NCBI GenBank assembly: GCA_944326255.1 | Contig: CALVDG010000016.1 | Coordinates: 1 to 57,090 of the forward strand | Length of the DNA: 57,090 nt | Direction of reading: 5' to 3' | From: an uncultured Bacteroidales bacterium | Lineage (GTDB): Bacteria > Bacteroidota > Bacteroidia > Bacteroidales > UBA932 | Shown here: positions 1 to 7,413 of the stretch, piece after piece | How positions within the stretch are numbered: the stretch's first letter is position 1 | How the letters are laid out: each line of letters starts with the position of its first letter | Translations under genes and position numbers: made by a program | The notes under the pieces: model-generated | What the model was told of the DNA's origin: nothing | What the model saw: only the letters and a program-made list of their open reading frames with translations | The model's database searches: none

Positions 1-1
1 C

Positions 2-127
2 CGCGACTTCATCGCATTCCCCAAGAACAATCAGGGCCGCGACATGATGCTCGACGCTCCTTCCCGCATCGACCAGGCGCAGATGGACGAGCTCTTCCTG
101 CAGAGTACTTATAAGGAAGAGAAGTAA
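2..127 (+). CDS. aspS: Aspartate-tRNA ligase, C-terminal end (partial)
   Basis: The open frame enters from the left edge and ends at TAA 125-127. Only the last 41 residues are visible. They read through IAFPKN, GRD and LDAPS, which matches the C-terminal end of bacterial-type aspartyl-tRNA synthetase (class II core motif 3 region, then the short tail). The enzyme charges tRNA-Asp in the cytosol. The 5' part lies outside the window, so catalytic motifs 1 and 2 cannot be checked. A lysyl- or asparaginyl-tRNA synthetase end fits less well because of the IAFPKN...DAPS pattern. Confidence 0.8.
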   Translation, partial: RDFIAFPKNNQGRDMMLDAPSRIDQAQMDELFLQSTYKEEK

Positions 128-160
128 TTTAAAAATTTTCAAAAATTTAAAAACGGAAAT

Positions 161-619
161 ATGTCACTTGAACAGCAGATACAGTCCGACATCAAGGCGG
201 CGATGGTCGCCAAGGACAAGGTGGCTCTCGCGGCCACCCGTGCGGTGAAGGCCGCAATCCTCCTCGCCAAGACCTCCGAGGGGGGAGCCAAGGACAGCCT
301 CGAGGACTCCGAGGTGGTAAAGATAGTCCAGAAACTCGTAAAGCAGCGCAAGGAGAGTGCGGAGATCTACTCCCAGCAGAACCGTCAGGACTTGGCGGAC
401 AACGAGCTGGCGGAGGCAGCCGCAATGGAGAAATACCTCCCGGCAGCCCTCTCTGAGGCTCAGGTCGAGGAGGCCGTCAAGGCCATCATCGCCGAGACCG
501 GCGCCACATCCATGGCCGACATGGGCAAGGTGATGGGCGTTGCCACTAAGAAACTCGCCGGCCAGGCCGACGGCCGTCTTATCTCCACTATCGTAAAGAA
601 ACTTTTATCAACCAATTAA
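161..619 (+). CDS. yqeY: GatB/YqeY domain protein
   Basis: A 152-residue cytosolic protein of the YqeY family, full length for the family. It starts with the helical MSLEQQIQSDIKAAM segment and carries KYLPAALSEAQVEEAV in the middle and MGKVMG near the C-terminus, all typical of YqeY. The family is related to the tRNA-binding tail domain of the amidotransferase subunit GatB, but its own function is not settled. It lies 33 bp after aspS on the same strand in an A/T-rich spacer, so the two may be cotranscribed. No catalytic residues are expected. Confidence 0.92.
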   Translation: MSLEQQIQSDIKAAMVAKDKVALAATRAVKAAILLAKTSEGGAKDSLEDSEVVKIVQKLVKQRKESAEIYSQQNRQDLADNELAEAAAMEKYLPAALSEAQVEEAVKAIIAETGATSMADMGKVMGVATKKLAGQADGRLISTIVKKLLSTN

Positions 620-629
620 TAACTAAAGT

Positions 630-1262
630 ATGAAAAGAATTGCTATCGTATGTGCGCTTATGTGCATCATCGGCTCGACAGTTATGTCAGCGCAGAACAA
701 AGGGGATATGTACATATCCGGAAGTATCGGTATGTCAGGATCCAACAGTACTGAGATTGCAGGAAATATTTCTGCAAAGCAGCCTGGTGGCTTCTCACTC
801 AACATTGCTCCCCAGTTCGGATATTTCATAATAGACAATCTGGAGATTCATCTTGGTCTGGCTTATGACTATACAAAAGTACCTTCCGGTTCGACTGACA
901 GGACGAATACCAATATGTTTTTTATTCAGCCTGGAGCCAATTATTATCTCAATGTATTTGACAACAGGTTCTTCTATACTCCGGGACTGGATCTTGGGAT
1001 AGGATTCGGAGGTCGGAATTACAAGACGGACAATACTAAGGTGAAAGAGGCCAATATTACCCAATTCTCCATTTCGTTGCAGCTGCTTTCGTTTGAGTTC
1101 AGGCCGGTGGACAATTTCGGTATCTCATTCCGCGCCGGAGATCTTACCTATACTTTCAAACATGAAGCTGCTCCCACGGATAAGAGTTTCAAGACCAATA
1201 CGAACAGCTTCAACTTCGGTCTCAATCTAAGTGCCACACTGGGCTTCAGATATTACTTCTAG
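630..1262 (+). CDS. Outer-membrane beta-barrel protein
   Basis: A 210-residue secreted protein. Residues 1-20 form a signal peptide (MKRIAIVCALMCIIGSTVMS, cleavage near AQ). The rest alternates short beta-strands with aromatic residues (for example FSLNIAPQFGYFI) and ends in LGFRYYF; a terminal aromatic residue is the usual signal of an outer-membrane barrel. The size suggests an eight-strand barrel of the OmpA/OmpW-like type. It starts 10 bp after yqeY. Substrate and function are unknown; this is a structural call only. Confidence 0.75.
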   Translation: MKRIAIVCALMCIIGSTVMSAQNKGDMYISGSIGMSGSNSTEIAGNISAKQPGGFSLNIAPQFGYFIIDNLEIHLGLAYDYTKVPSGSTDRTNTNMFFIQPGANYYLNVFDNRFFYTPGLDLGIGFGGRNYKTDNTKVKEANITQFSISLQLLSFEFRPVDNFGISFRAGDLTYTFKHEAAPTDKSFKTNTNSFNFGLNLSATLGFRYYF

Positions 1263-1312
1263 AAGTTTCCGTGCCTGGGAGCACCATTGGATTGATGTCT
1301 TTGATTAATTGA

Positions 1313-2518
1313 CTATTTTAGCGGAGCGAGGATGATGACGTTGTTGTCGTCCTCGCTTATGTTTTTCAGGATGTCGGAGATACGCTTGCGGGCGGAGCTG
1401 CTGAGATTGCCGTTTTCAAGGAATCCGGGTCCTGCTTCCATGAAATATTCAGCACTGCAGTTGGATACGAGATATCCGTTTTTGAAAGTAGGACCGGTAC
1501 TGTCATTGGTAAGGATATCGTTTATAATGGTGCGGCGTGAGACATCTCCGGTCCTGCGGTCCAGGATTATGGACGGCTGGAGGTCCGTTTCCATACTTAT
1601 GCTTACGCCTGAACCGGTGTTTCTGCTCTGGACCATCTTCGTTTTATTGATATTGACCACGGCATAGTCCGGAAGGATAAAAGGATCGTGCATGTAGTCG
1701 CCGTCGCCAATTGTCAGTGCGTTGGGCTCGTAGGTCTCTCCTAAATTCATCGTCAGCAGCGGACGGAGTTCCCTGTCCTGTATGATGAAAAGGGTGTCCT
1801 GCTGGGTGTTCATCGACACCTGACAGATGTCCAGGGCTCCGTTCACGTTGAGAGAGGTGTGGAGACGGAGCATCGCGTTCTCCGGTGCGGAGCCTGTTTT
1901 CGGAATCTCCCAGATGACATTGCCCTGCATGTCCTGGCACCAGGCTGCAGGACAGCTGCCGTCGTAGGGTACTCCGGCTATGGTGACGGTGCGGGCTTTG
2001 CTGTCAACCACGAAATTGTAGCCCTGGTTGGGATTGCCGTTGCCTTCGTATGCCAGGGGAAGGTCTTCGGAGAGGCGTCCGGTGCTGATGTCGTAGGAGT
2101 AGACTTTGTTGGTGTTCAAGGTGCTGATCCAGACTTTCCCGCCGGTCTCGTCTATCTGTGCGAAAGATATTCCGGTGTACTCTCCCGGGCCGCGTCCGAT
2201 GTTGCCGATATTGCGCAGGAACTTGCCGGTGGCTCTGTCGAAGAGCTTGAAGAGTGTTTCCCTGGGCGAGTAGATTCCGATGTGGCGGTCCGATACGGTA
2301 ACCTCTCCACCAGCGATAAGTGCTTCGGGATCACTGCTGTCCAGGGCGATGAACTCAGGCTCGCCTACCCAGTCGGAGAGGAGGATGTCATCCCCATGCG
2401 GCAGTCTGTCGTATCGCACTGAGATAAGGCCGGCGTCTGCGCCCTGCCTGCCGCTGCATGAGGTGACAATAAGAAGTATGGCGGCTGTGCAGATAAAGGA
2501 TATTTTAGACTTCATCAT
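1313..2518 (-). CDS. Six-bladed beta-propeller lipoprotein
   Basis: A 401-residue lipoprotein. The ATG at 2518 is preferred over a TTG nine bases upstream; a second ATG follows directly. The signal peptide ends in a lipobox (VTSC), so the mature protein should be lipid-anchored. The blade motif FDRATGKFLRNIG followed by GRGPGEY is diagnostic of the BF3164/DUF5128-type six-bladed propeller lipoproteins that are abundant in Bacteroidales. These proteins are usually orphan and their ligands are unknown. The C-terminus (ISDILKN...ILAPLK) is closely matched by a 46-codon relic at 3439-3579, suggesting a decayed tandem paralogue. Confidence 0.85.
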   Translation of the reverse strand: MMKSKISFICTAAILLIVTSCSGRQGADAGLISVRYDRLPHGDDILLSDWVGEPEFIALDSSDPEALIAGGEVTVSDRHIGIYSPRETLFKLFDRATGKFLRNIGNIGRGPGEYTGISFAQIDETGGKVWISTLNTNKVYSYDISTGRLSEDLPLAYEGNGNPNQGYNFVVDSKARTVTIAGVPYDGSCPAAWCQDMQGNVIWEIPKTGSAPENAMLRLHTSLNVNGALDICQVSMNTQQDTLFIIQDRELRPLLTMNLGETYEPNALTIGDGDYMHDPFILPDYAVVNINKTKMVQSRNTGSGVSISMETDLQPSIILDRRTGDVSRRTIINDILTNDSTGPTFKNGYLVSNCSAEYFMEAGPGFLENGNLSSSARKRISDILKNISEDDNNVIILAPLK

Positions 2519-2574
2519 ATCGGGCAAGGTTCGGATTTGTAACTATTTGTAAATGAGTTGCTATTGATTTTATA

Positions 2575-2613
2575 AGGTGCCACGTTCAGTTTTGGAAAGC
2601 CGACGTGGCACCT
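2575..2613. repeat. 39-nt hairpin element, copy 1
   Basis: Perfect 11-bp stem AGGTGCCACGT / ACGTGGCACCT with a 17-nt loop containing TTTTGGAAAGCCG. The same layout (11+17+11) recurs at 29397-29435 with different bases in the stem that still pair and a similar loop. It lies between the minus-strand SDR gene end and the start of the propeller lipoprotein, where it could act as a terminator, though no strong T-run follows on either strand. Confidence 0.75.
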
Positions 2614-2671
2614 ATGTAAAATATAGTGGCTTGATAATTAGCCTGTTGCGCTTTTGCGGTGTGCCGGCTTA

Positions 2672-3433
2672 TTAGGCTTTCTTGTAGGTGATGGTGCCGG
2701 TGGCCTGGTTGGTGGGCATTACGAGGACCTCGGCGATCTGCATGTATTCGGGGGTGCTGGCGGCGAACCATGCCACTTCGGCGATGTCGGCTCCGGTCAG
2801 GGGGCGGATACCCTTGTAGACGCTGTCGGCCTTGGCCTTGTCACCACGGAAGCGCACGACGGAGAAGTTGGTCTCCACGAGGCCGGGCTTGATGTTGGTG
2901 ACTCTCAGCGGGGTGTCCACGAGGTCGATGCGGAGGCCGTCGGAGAGGGCCTTCACTGCGGCCTTGGTGGCACAGTACACGCTGCCTCCGGGATAGGCGG
3001 CGTCACCGGCGATGGAGCCGAGGTTGATGATGTGGCCGCGTCCGCGCTCGACCATGCCGGGCACTACGAGGCGGGTCATCGAGAGCAGGCCGCGGATGTT
3101 GGTGTCGAGCATGATGTCCCATTCGTCGAGGTTGCCCTCATGCTCCTTGTCCACGCCGAAGACGAGGCCGGCGTTGTTGATGAGCACGTCGATGCTCTTC
3201 CATTTGCCTTCAAGGGAACCGAGGGCCGCGATGATCTGGTCCCGGTAGCGGACGTCGAAGGGCAGGACGAGGGCATCGGCTCCCAGTCCGGCCAGCTCGG
3301 CCTTCAGGGCCTCTCCCTTCTCGGGCTTGCGGCAGTTGATGATGATGTCATAGCCGCCTGCTGCGAACTTTTTCGCGCAGGCCTCGCCGATACCGCTTGT
3401 GGCACCGGTGATAAGTGCGATTTTTCTTTCCAT
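2672..3433 (-). CDS. SDR family NAD(P)-dependent oxidoreductase (YdfG-like)
   Basis: A 253-residue classical short-chain dehydrogenase. The nucleotide-binding loop TGATSGIGEACA is at residues 8-19, NNAG is near residue 86, and the catalytic Ser...YCATK (YxxxK) is present downstream of INLGSIAGDAAY. Length and motifs match the 3-hydroxy acid / serine dehydrogenase (YdfG) group, which oxidises beta-hydroxy acids with NADP. It is cytosolic. The gene lies between a propeller lipoprotein and a relic of another propeller gene, so its neighbours say nothing about its substrate. Substrate assignment is tentative. Confidence 0.9.
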   Translation of the reverse strand: MERKIALITGATSGIGEACAKKFAAGGYDIIINCRKPEKGEALKAELAGLGADALVLPFDVRYRDQIIAALGSLEGKWKSIDVLINNAGLVFGVDKEHEGNLDEWDIMLDTNIRGLLSMTRLVVPGMVERGRGHIINLGSIAGDAAYPGGSVYCATKAAVKALSDGLRIDLVDTPLRVTNIKPGLVETNFSVVRFRGDKAKADSVYKGIRPLTGADIAEVAWFAASTPEYMQIAEVLVMPTNQATGTITYKKA

Positions 3434-3438
3434 ATACT

Positions 3439-3579
3439 TTATTTAAGTGGTGCGATCATAAGTATGATGTTGTCGTTTTCGGTCAGGCCGTCGAGGATGG
3501 AGGATATCCTGGTGCGGGAGTTTGCCGACAGCAGAACGGTACTGGAGCAACGTACTGAGTTAATCTGTAAAGTTTTCAT
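3439..3579 (-). pseudogene. Relic of a propeller lipoprotein gene (C-terminal fragment)
   Basis: A 46-codon ORF (ATG at 3579, TAA at 3439-3441) whose last 27 residues align with the C-terminus of the lipoprotein at 1313-2518: RTRISSIL against RKRISDIL, and both end in APLK (13 of 27 identical by hand count). The signal peptide, lipobox and all propeller blades are missing. The first 15 or so residues (MKTLQINSV...) do not resemble the neighbour. It lies 5 bp upstream of the SDR gene and has a Bacteroidota-type promoter block behind it (3601-3633). Most likely a paralogue with a large internal deletion; expression as a small peptide cannot be excluded. Confidence 0.65.
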
Positions 3580-3600
3580 GTGCTAATGTTTTTCATGTTT

Positions 3601-3633
3601 CAAAGTTAGCAAACTTTTAAGTGATTATCGCAA
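3601..3633 (-). promoter_or_regulatory. Promoter block shared with 52126-52158
   Basis: Read on the minus strand, the block contains TAACTTTG, a match to the -7 consensus TAnnTTTG, preceded by TTTGC. The full 33 nt is almost identical to 52126-52158 (two substitutions and two single-base gaps by hand alignment). It points at the relic ORF starting at 3579. Confidence 0.6.
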
Positions 3634-3979
3634 GCTCACCCTTAAATTACAGGTAACGGTACGATCCGGTCCTGATAGAAGCGGCAGACAGCCAACCATA
3701 AAGCACTTGTTGGCTTATTAAGATATTGATTGTCAGACTTGTATCGTAAGGGTGGCGGCTCTAGGGCCTGAAAAAACAGACCATACCGCAACCGGCAAAT
3801 TCGATAATCGTTGACTGATAGAAAGTTAAGAGCGATGCCGGTGCGTTATGGTCATCAGACTGGTGCCGCTGGATGCCTGCAGTCAGTGGCCGGGAACAAT
3901 TCCGCCGATGCCTTATGGTCAGTCTGAGAACGGCCTGATGGTTGGCACTTATGTACTGCGTGCGTCCCGTCGGGATTGT
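3634..3979. other. Gene-free spacer
   Basis: About 350 bp with no convincing coding frame on either strand. A weak 6-bp hairpin (GCCAAC / GTTGGC) lies near 3691-3714, and two imperfect copies of TTATGGTCA followed by CAGaCTG/GTCTGA lie near 3846 and 3912. No tRNA, riboswitch or transposase remnant was recognised. Confidence 0.5.
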
Positions 3980-4156
3980 CACTATGCATTTTCGTTATGT
4001 TGCAACACTCTGATTGACCGGGTATTGCATTTTGCGAAAAATGTTAGGTGGCGGTAAAAACGCCTGTTTTGGCCGAAATTCGACCCACTTAACATATTGG
4101 CGAATGGATAAGGTGTTCACAATAAGCCGTATATGATTTGACTAAAATGTATAGTG
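3980..4156 (+). mobile_element. 177-bp terminal-inverted-repeat element, copy A (MITE-like)
   Basis: Left end CACTATGCATTTTCGTTA and right end TGACTAAAATGTATAGTG are inverted repeats of each other (15 of 18). The whole element aligns without gaps to the reverse complement of 52178-52354 (copy B, also exactly 177 bp) with about 125 of 177 identities by hand count. The best conserved core includes CTGATTGACCGGG and ATTGCATTTTGCG. There is no ORF and no transposase in the window, so it would be non-autonomous if mobile. No clear target-site duplication is visible. Confidence 0.7.
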
Positions 4157-4372
4157 GCGATTAAGCGGTATAGTATCCCAGAGAGATGCCGGACATGAGT
4201 GTAGACAAGTGTATTCAGGAGGCAGCGGAAGGCCCTGGACCGGCGGCCTTGCGCATACACAGCGGGCCTTGCCCGGACATTGAAGTATGAGACACAGGTA
4301 GATGCAGGGCCGGTCGTTTTTCATTTCATAGACTTGTTACAGATTTGTAATATTTTTGTAACATTGCAGCCA
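4157..4372. other. Gene-free spacer upstream of the phosphate transporter
   Basis: About 215 bp of G/C-rich then A/T-rich sequence without a supported gene. Several GGCC-containing inverted segments between 4225 and 4315 could fold, but no known RNA family was recognised. The last 60 bases hold the transporter promoter. Confidence 0.4.
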
Positions 4373-4380
4373 TACTTTTG
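4373..4380 (+). promoter_or_regulatory. -7 promoter element for the Pit gene
   Basis: TACTTTTG matches the Bacteroidota TAnnTTTG element. A TTTTTG lies about 20 bp upstream (near 4352), at a plausible -33 position. The ATG at 4403 is 22 bp downstream, leaving a short leader. Confidence 0.6.
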
Positions 4381-4402
4381 CAACCGAAATTTATACACAG
4401 TT

Positions 4403-6670
4403 ATGGAGTTTTTGTATATAGGAATCATCGTTTTCCTTTTCTGTCTCGCCATTTCGGACATTATTGTCGGCGTGAGCAACGACGCTGTAAACTTTCTCAA
4501 CTCCGCGGTAGGTTCCAAGACCGCCAAGTTCCGCAACCTCATCATCATCGCCTCCATCGGAGTCTTCCTCGGAGCGTCCCTGTCCAACGGTATGATGGAC
4601 ATCGCCCGCCACGGCATCTTCCAGCCGCAGTATTTCTCCTTCGCGGAGATTATAACCATCTGCCTGGCTGTAATGGTGACCGACGTGATACTCCTCGATG
4701 CATTCAACTCCAGAGGCCTGCCCACCTCGACCACAGTCTCTCTCGTCTTCGAACTGCTCGGAGGTACGGTGGCCCTCGCCATGATCAAGAACATCCAGAC
4801 CGACGGTGCCCTGTCATTTGCCCAGATGATCAATACCGACAAGGCTCTATCGGTGATACTCGGTATATTCCTCTCGATAGCCATAGCCTTCGTCTTCGGT
4901 ATGGTGATACAGTGGATAGTCCGTACGATATTTACATTCAACTATAAGCCCAGGCTGAAATACCTGGCCGGAATATTCGGCGGCATAGCTGTTACGACCA
5001 TCGTGTACTTCCTGCTGATCAAGGGTCTCAAGGATTCCTCTTTCATGACAGCCGATGCCAACGCATGGGTCAAGGAGCACACCGGAATGCTGGTGCTCTG
5101 CCTCTTCGTCGGCAGCAGCGTCATCATGCAGATACTCCACTGGTGCAAGGTCAATATCCTGAAGGTAATCGTGCTGATGGGTACTCTTTCACTGGCCATG
5201 GCCTTTGCCGGCAATGACCTGGTGAACTTCGTCGGCGTACCTCTCGCAGGCTTTTCCGCATGGCAGGACTACTCCGCCAACGGAATGGGCGTGGGTGCCG
5301 ACAACTACCTGATGGGCAGCCTTCTCGAGCCGGCCCACACCCCGATGATATTCCTGATACTCTCCGGAGCCACCATGGTATTTGCCCTGGCTACTTCCAG
5401 AAAGGCCCGCAACGTGATAAACACCGAGGTCAACCTGACCAACCAGAACGAGTCCGAGGCTTCCTTCGGCACCTCCGCCACCGGCCGCCGCCTCGTGCAG
5501 ATAGCCAACTCCTTCGCCACATGGCTGGAGAAGGTGACCCCCCTGAGAGTCCGCAACTGGATCGACAGCCGTTTCAACAAGGATGAGGCCATCCTCGTCA
5601 AGGGTGCCGCATTCGACCAGATGAGGGCCGCTGTCAACCTGGTGGTATCCTCCCTCCTGATTGCCCTCGGAACCTCTCTCAAGCTGCCCCTTTCCACCAC
5701 CTTCGTGACATTCACCGTGGCCATGGGTACATCCCTGATGGACCGCGCATGGGACCGCGAGAGTGCCGTCGGCAGGGTGACCGGCATGATGTCCGTGATG
5801 GGCGGCTGGCTGCTGACAGCAGTGATAGCATTCGCCGTCTGCTTCGTGATAGCTCTCGTGATGCACTACGGCAGCTTCATCGCGATGATACTCCTCAGCC
5901 TCTTGGCCCTGTTTATCATTATCCGCAGCAACATACAGTTCAACAGGAAGTCTCATGAGAAGGAGAAGAACAAGACCGTGTTCGAGCAGATGATGTCCGC
6001 TGAGCCTGAGCAGGTATGGACTCTTCTCAAAGGCCAGATCAAGGACAATACGGTCAAGGAGCTGGACTATGTGTCTAATTACTACACCACGTTTATCGAC
6101 TGCTTCGAGAACGAGAACCTCAAGTGCCTGCGGCGTAACTACAATACGCTGCATGGGGAGATAGAGGGCTACAAGTCCGTGCGGAGGAAGGAGATCCTGG
6201 CTCTCAAACGCACCGACCCCGCCGTGTCAATGCAGGCCGGCACCTGGTTCCATCTGGAATCCAACCATCTTTCCCAGCTGCTGTACAGCCTCAAGCGTAT
6301 CTCCGAGCCGTGCAAGGAGCACCTGGAGAATAACTTCAATCCTCTGCCGAAAGACTGTGTCGAGGAGTTTGCTCCGGCCAGCGAGGCTTTCCTCGTACTT
6401 CTCAGGAGGACATCCGAGTATGTGGGCGCAGAAGCCGACGACGCCAAGTCAAAGGCTATCATCAAGGAGATATCGGCATACAAGAAACAGGTGGCCGTGC
6501 TCCGCAAGAACAACGTGGACCGCTTCAATTCGGAGTCAGACACTTCCAACTTCAATATCTACATACTGTACCAGACCATCCTTCAGGAGACCCAGCAGAT
6601 GGCCGATGACCTCAAGCACCTTATAAGGGCATATACTTACCTTTCGACTGTGAAAGGCAAGGAGGCGTAG
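4403..6670 (+). CDS. Inorganic phosphate transporter (Pit family) with PhoU-like C-terminal domain
   Basis: A 755-residue inner-membrane transporter, starting at ATG 4403 just after the promoter; an in-frame ATG at 4280 lies upstream of that promoter and is rejected. Residues 1-520 hold ten or more membrane segments with the duplicated Pit signatures: GVSNDAVNFLNSAVGS near the N-terminus and GNDLVNF in the second half. Members import phosphate with H+ or Na+. Residues from about 550 form a long soluble helical region resembling PhoU, much larger than in E. coli PitA (about 500 aa). It is followed within 25 bp by a PhoB-like regulator and a kinase, which suggests the tail may report phosphate status. 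That coupling is an inference. Confidence 0.9.
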   Translation: MEFLYIGIIVFLFCLAISDIIVGVSNDAVNFLNSAVGSKTAKFRNLIIIASIGVFLGASLSNGMMDIARHGIFQPQYFSFAEIITICLAVMVTDVILLDAFNSRGLPTSTTVSLVFELLGGTVALAMIKNIQTDGALSFAQMINTDKALSVILGIFLSIAIAFVFGMVIQWIVRTIFTFNYKPRLKYLAGIFGGIAVTTIVYFLLIKGLKDSSFMTADANAWVKEHTGMLVLCLFVGSSVIMQILHWCKVNILKVIVLMGTLSLAMAFAGNDLVNFVGVPLAGFSAWQDYSANGMGVGADNYLMGSLLEPAHTPMIFLILSGATMVFALATSRKARNVINTEVNLTNQNESEASFGTSATGRRLVQIANSFATWLEKVTPLRVRNWIDSRFNKDEAILVKGAAFDQMRAAVNLVVSSLLIALGTSLKLPLSTTFVTFTVAMGTSLMDRAWDRESAVGRVTGMMSVMGGWLLTAVIAFAVCFVIALVMHYGSFIAMILLSLLALFIIIRSNIQFNRKSHEKEKNKTVFEQMMSAEPEQVWTLLKGQIKDNTVKELDYVSNYYTTFIDCFENENLKCLRRNYNTLHGEIEGYKSVRRKEILALKRTDPAVSMQAGTWFHLESNHLSQLLYSLKRISEPCKEHLENNFNPLPKDCVEEFAPASEAFLVLLRRTSEYVGAEADDAKSKAIIKEISAYKKQVAVLRKNNVDRFNSESDTSNFNIYILYQTILQETQQMADDLKHLIRAYTYLSTVKGKEA

Positions 6671-6680
6671 GTAAAAATAT

Positions 6681-6688
6681 TATATTTG
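6681..6688 (+). promoter_or_regulatory. -7 promoter element directly before the PhoB-like gene
   Basis: TATATTTG ends only 3 nt before the ATG at 6692. With the usual spacing to the transcription start, the mRNA would begin at or near the A of the ATG, that is, leaderless. Confidence 0.5.
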
Positions 6689-6691
6689 CGT

Positions 6692-7408
6692 ATGCAAAAG
6701 ATACTGATAGTAGACGATGAGGAGTCTATCTGTGAGATACTGCAGTTCAATCTCGAGATAGAGGGCTACGAGGCCGATGTGGCCTATAGTGCGGAACAGG
6801 CACTCAAGATGGATCTGAAGAGTTATTCGCTCATATTGCTCGACATCATGATGGGCGGGATGAGCGGGTTCAAGATGGCGCAGATGCTCAAGAAGGACCC
6901 TGAGACGGCATCCATCCCCATCATTTTCTGTACCGCCAAGGATACGGAGGACAACAAGATAGCGGGTCTTACCCTCGGGGCGGACGACTATATCTCCAAG
7001 CCGTTCTCCGTGCGGGAAGTGGTGGCCAGGGTCAAGAGTGTGCTGCGTCGCTGTACGCAGCAGCCCCAGGTTCAGGCACATCCGCAGCAGACCCAGCCCC
7101 GGACTGAAATGGACGGAGACAGCATCACTTACAACGGCCTGCGTCTGGACCTGCTCAAGCACAAGTGCTATATCGACGGGCAGGAGGTGCAGCTCACCAA
7201 GAAGGAGATGGAGATTATGGTTCTCTTCCTGCGCAATTCAGGCAGGGTGCTTTCCCGCGAGGAGATCCTGCACAATGTCTGGAGCGACGAGGTTGTGGTC
7301 CTGGACCGTACCATCGATGTGAATATCACCCGCCTGCGCAAGAAGATAGGCGAGTACGGCAAGTTCATCGTCACCCGTCAGGGCTACGGTTACGGATTTG
7401 ACGTATAG
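6692..7408 (+). CDS. OmpR/PhoB-family response regulator
   Basis: A 238-residue two-domain regulator. The receiver domain (residues 1-120) has the acidic pair VDDEES, the phosphoacceptor Asp in LILLDIMMGG and the conserved Lys in YISKPF. After a Gln/Pro-rich linker (QQPQVQAHPQQTQ), the winged-helix domain has LTKKEMEIMVLFLRN and ends in TRQGYGYGFDV. ATG 6692 is chosen; a TTG six bases upstream belongs to the promoter element. It follows the Pit transporter and precedes its kinase by 5 bp. The arrangement supports a phosphate-response (PhoB-like) role, but the name rests on context. Confidence 0.92.
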   Translation: MQKILIVDDEESICEILQFNLEIEGYEADVAYSAEQALKMDLKSYSLILLDIMMGGMSGFKMAQMLKKDPETASIPIIFCTAKDTEDNKIAGLTLGADDYISKPFSVREVVARVKSVLRRCTQQPQVQAHPQQTQPRTEMDGDSITYNGLRLDLLKHKCYIDGQEVQLTKKEMEIMVLFLRNSGRVLSREEILHNVWSDEVVVLDRTIDVNITRLRKKIGEYGKFIVTRQGYGYGFDV

Positions 7409-7413
7409 GGGCC

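Noticed and set aside
2654..3586. 310-codon open frame on the plus strand
   Set aside because: Opposite the SDR gene and the propeller relic. Composition is Gly/Asp/Val-rich with no motif.
4225..4320. GGCC-rich segment that might be a structured RNA (SRP RNA or riboswitch)
   Set aside because: No conserved core of SRP RNA, 6S RNA or a known riboswitch could be matched by eye.
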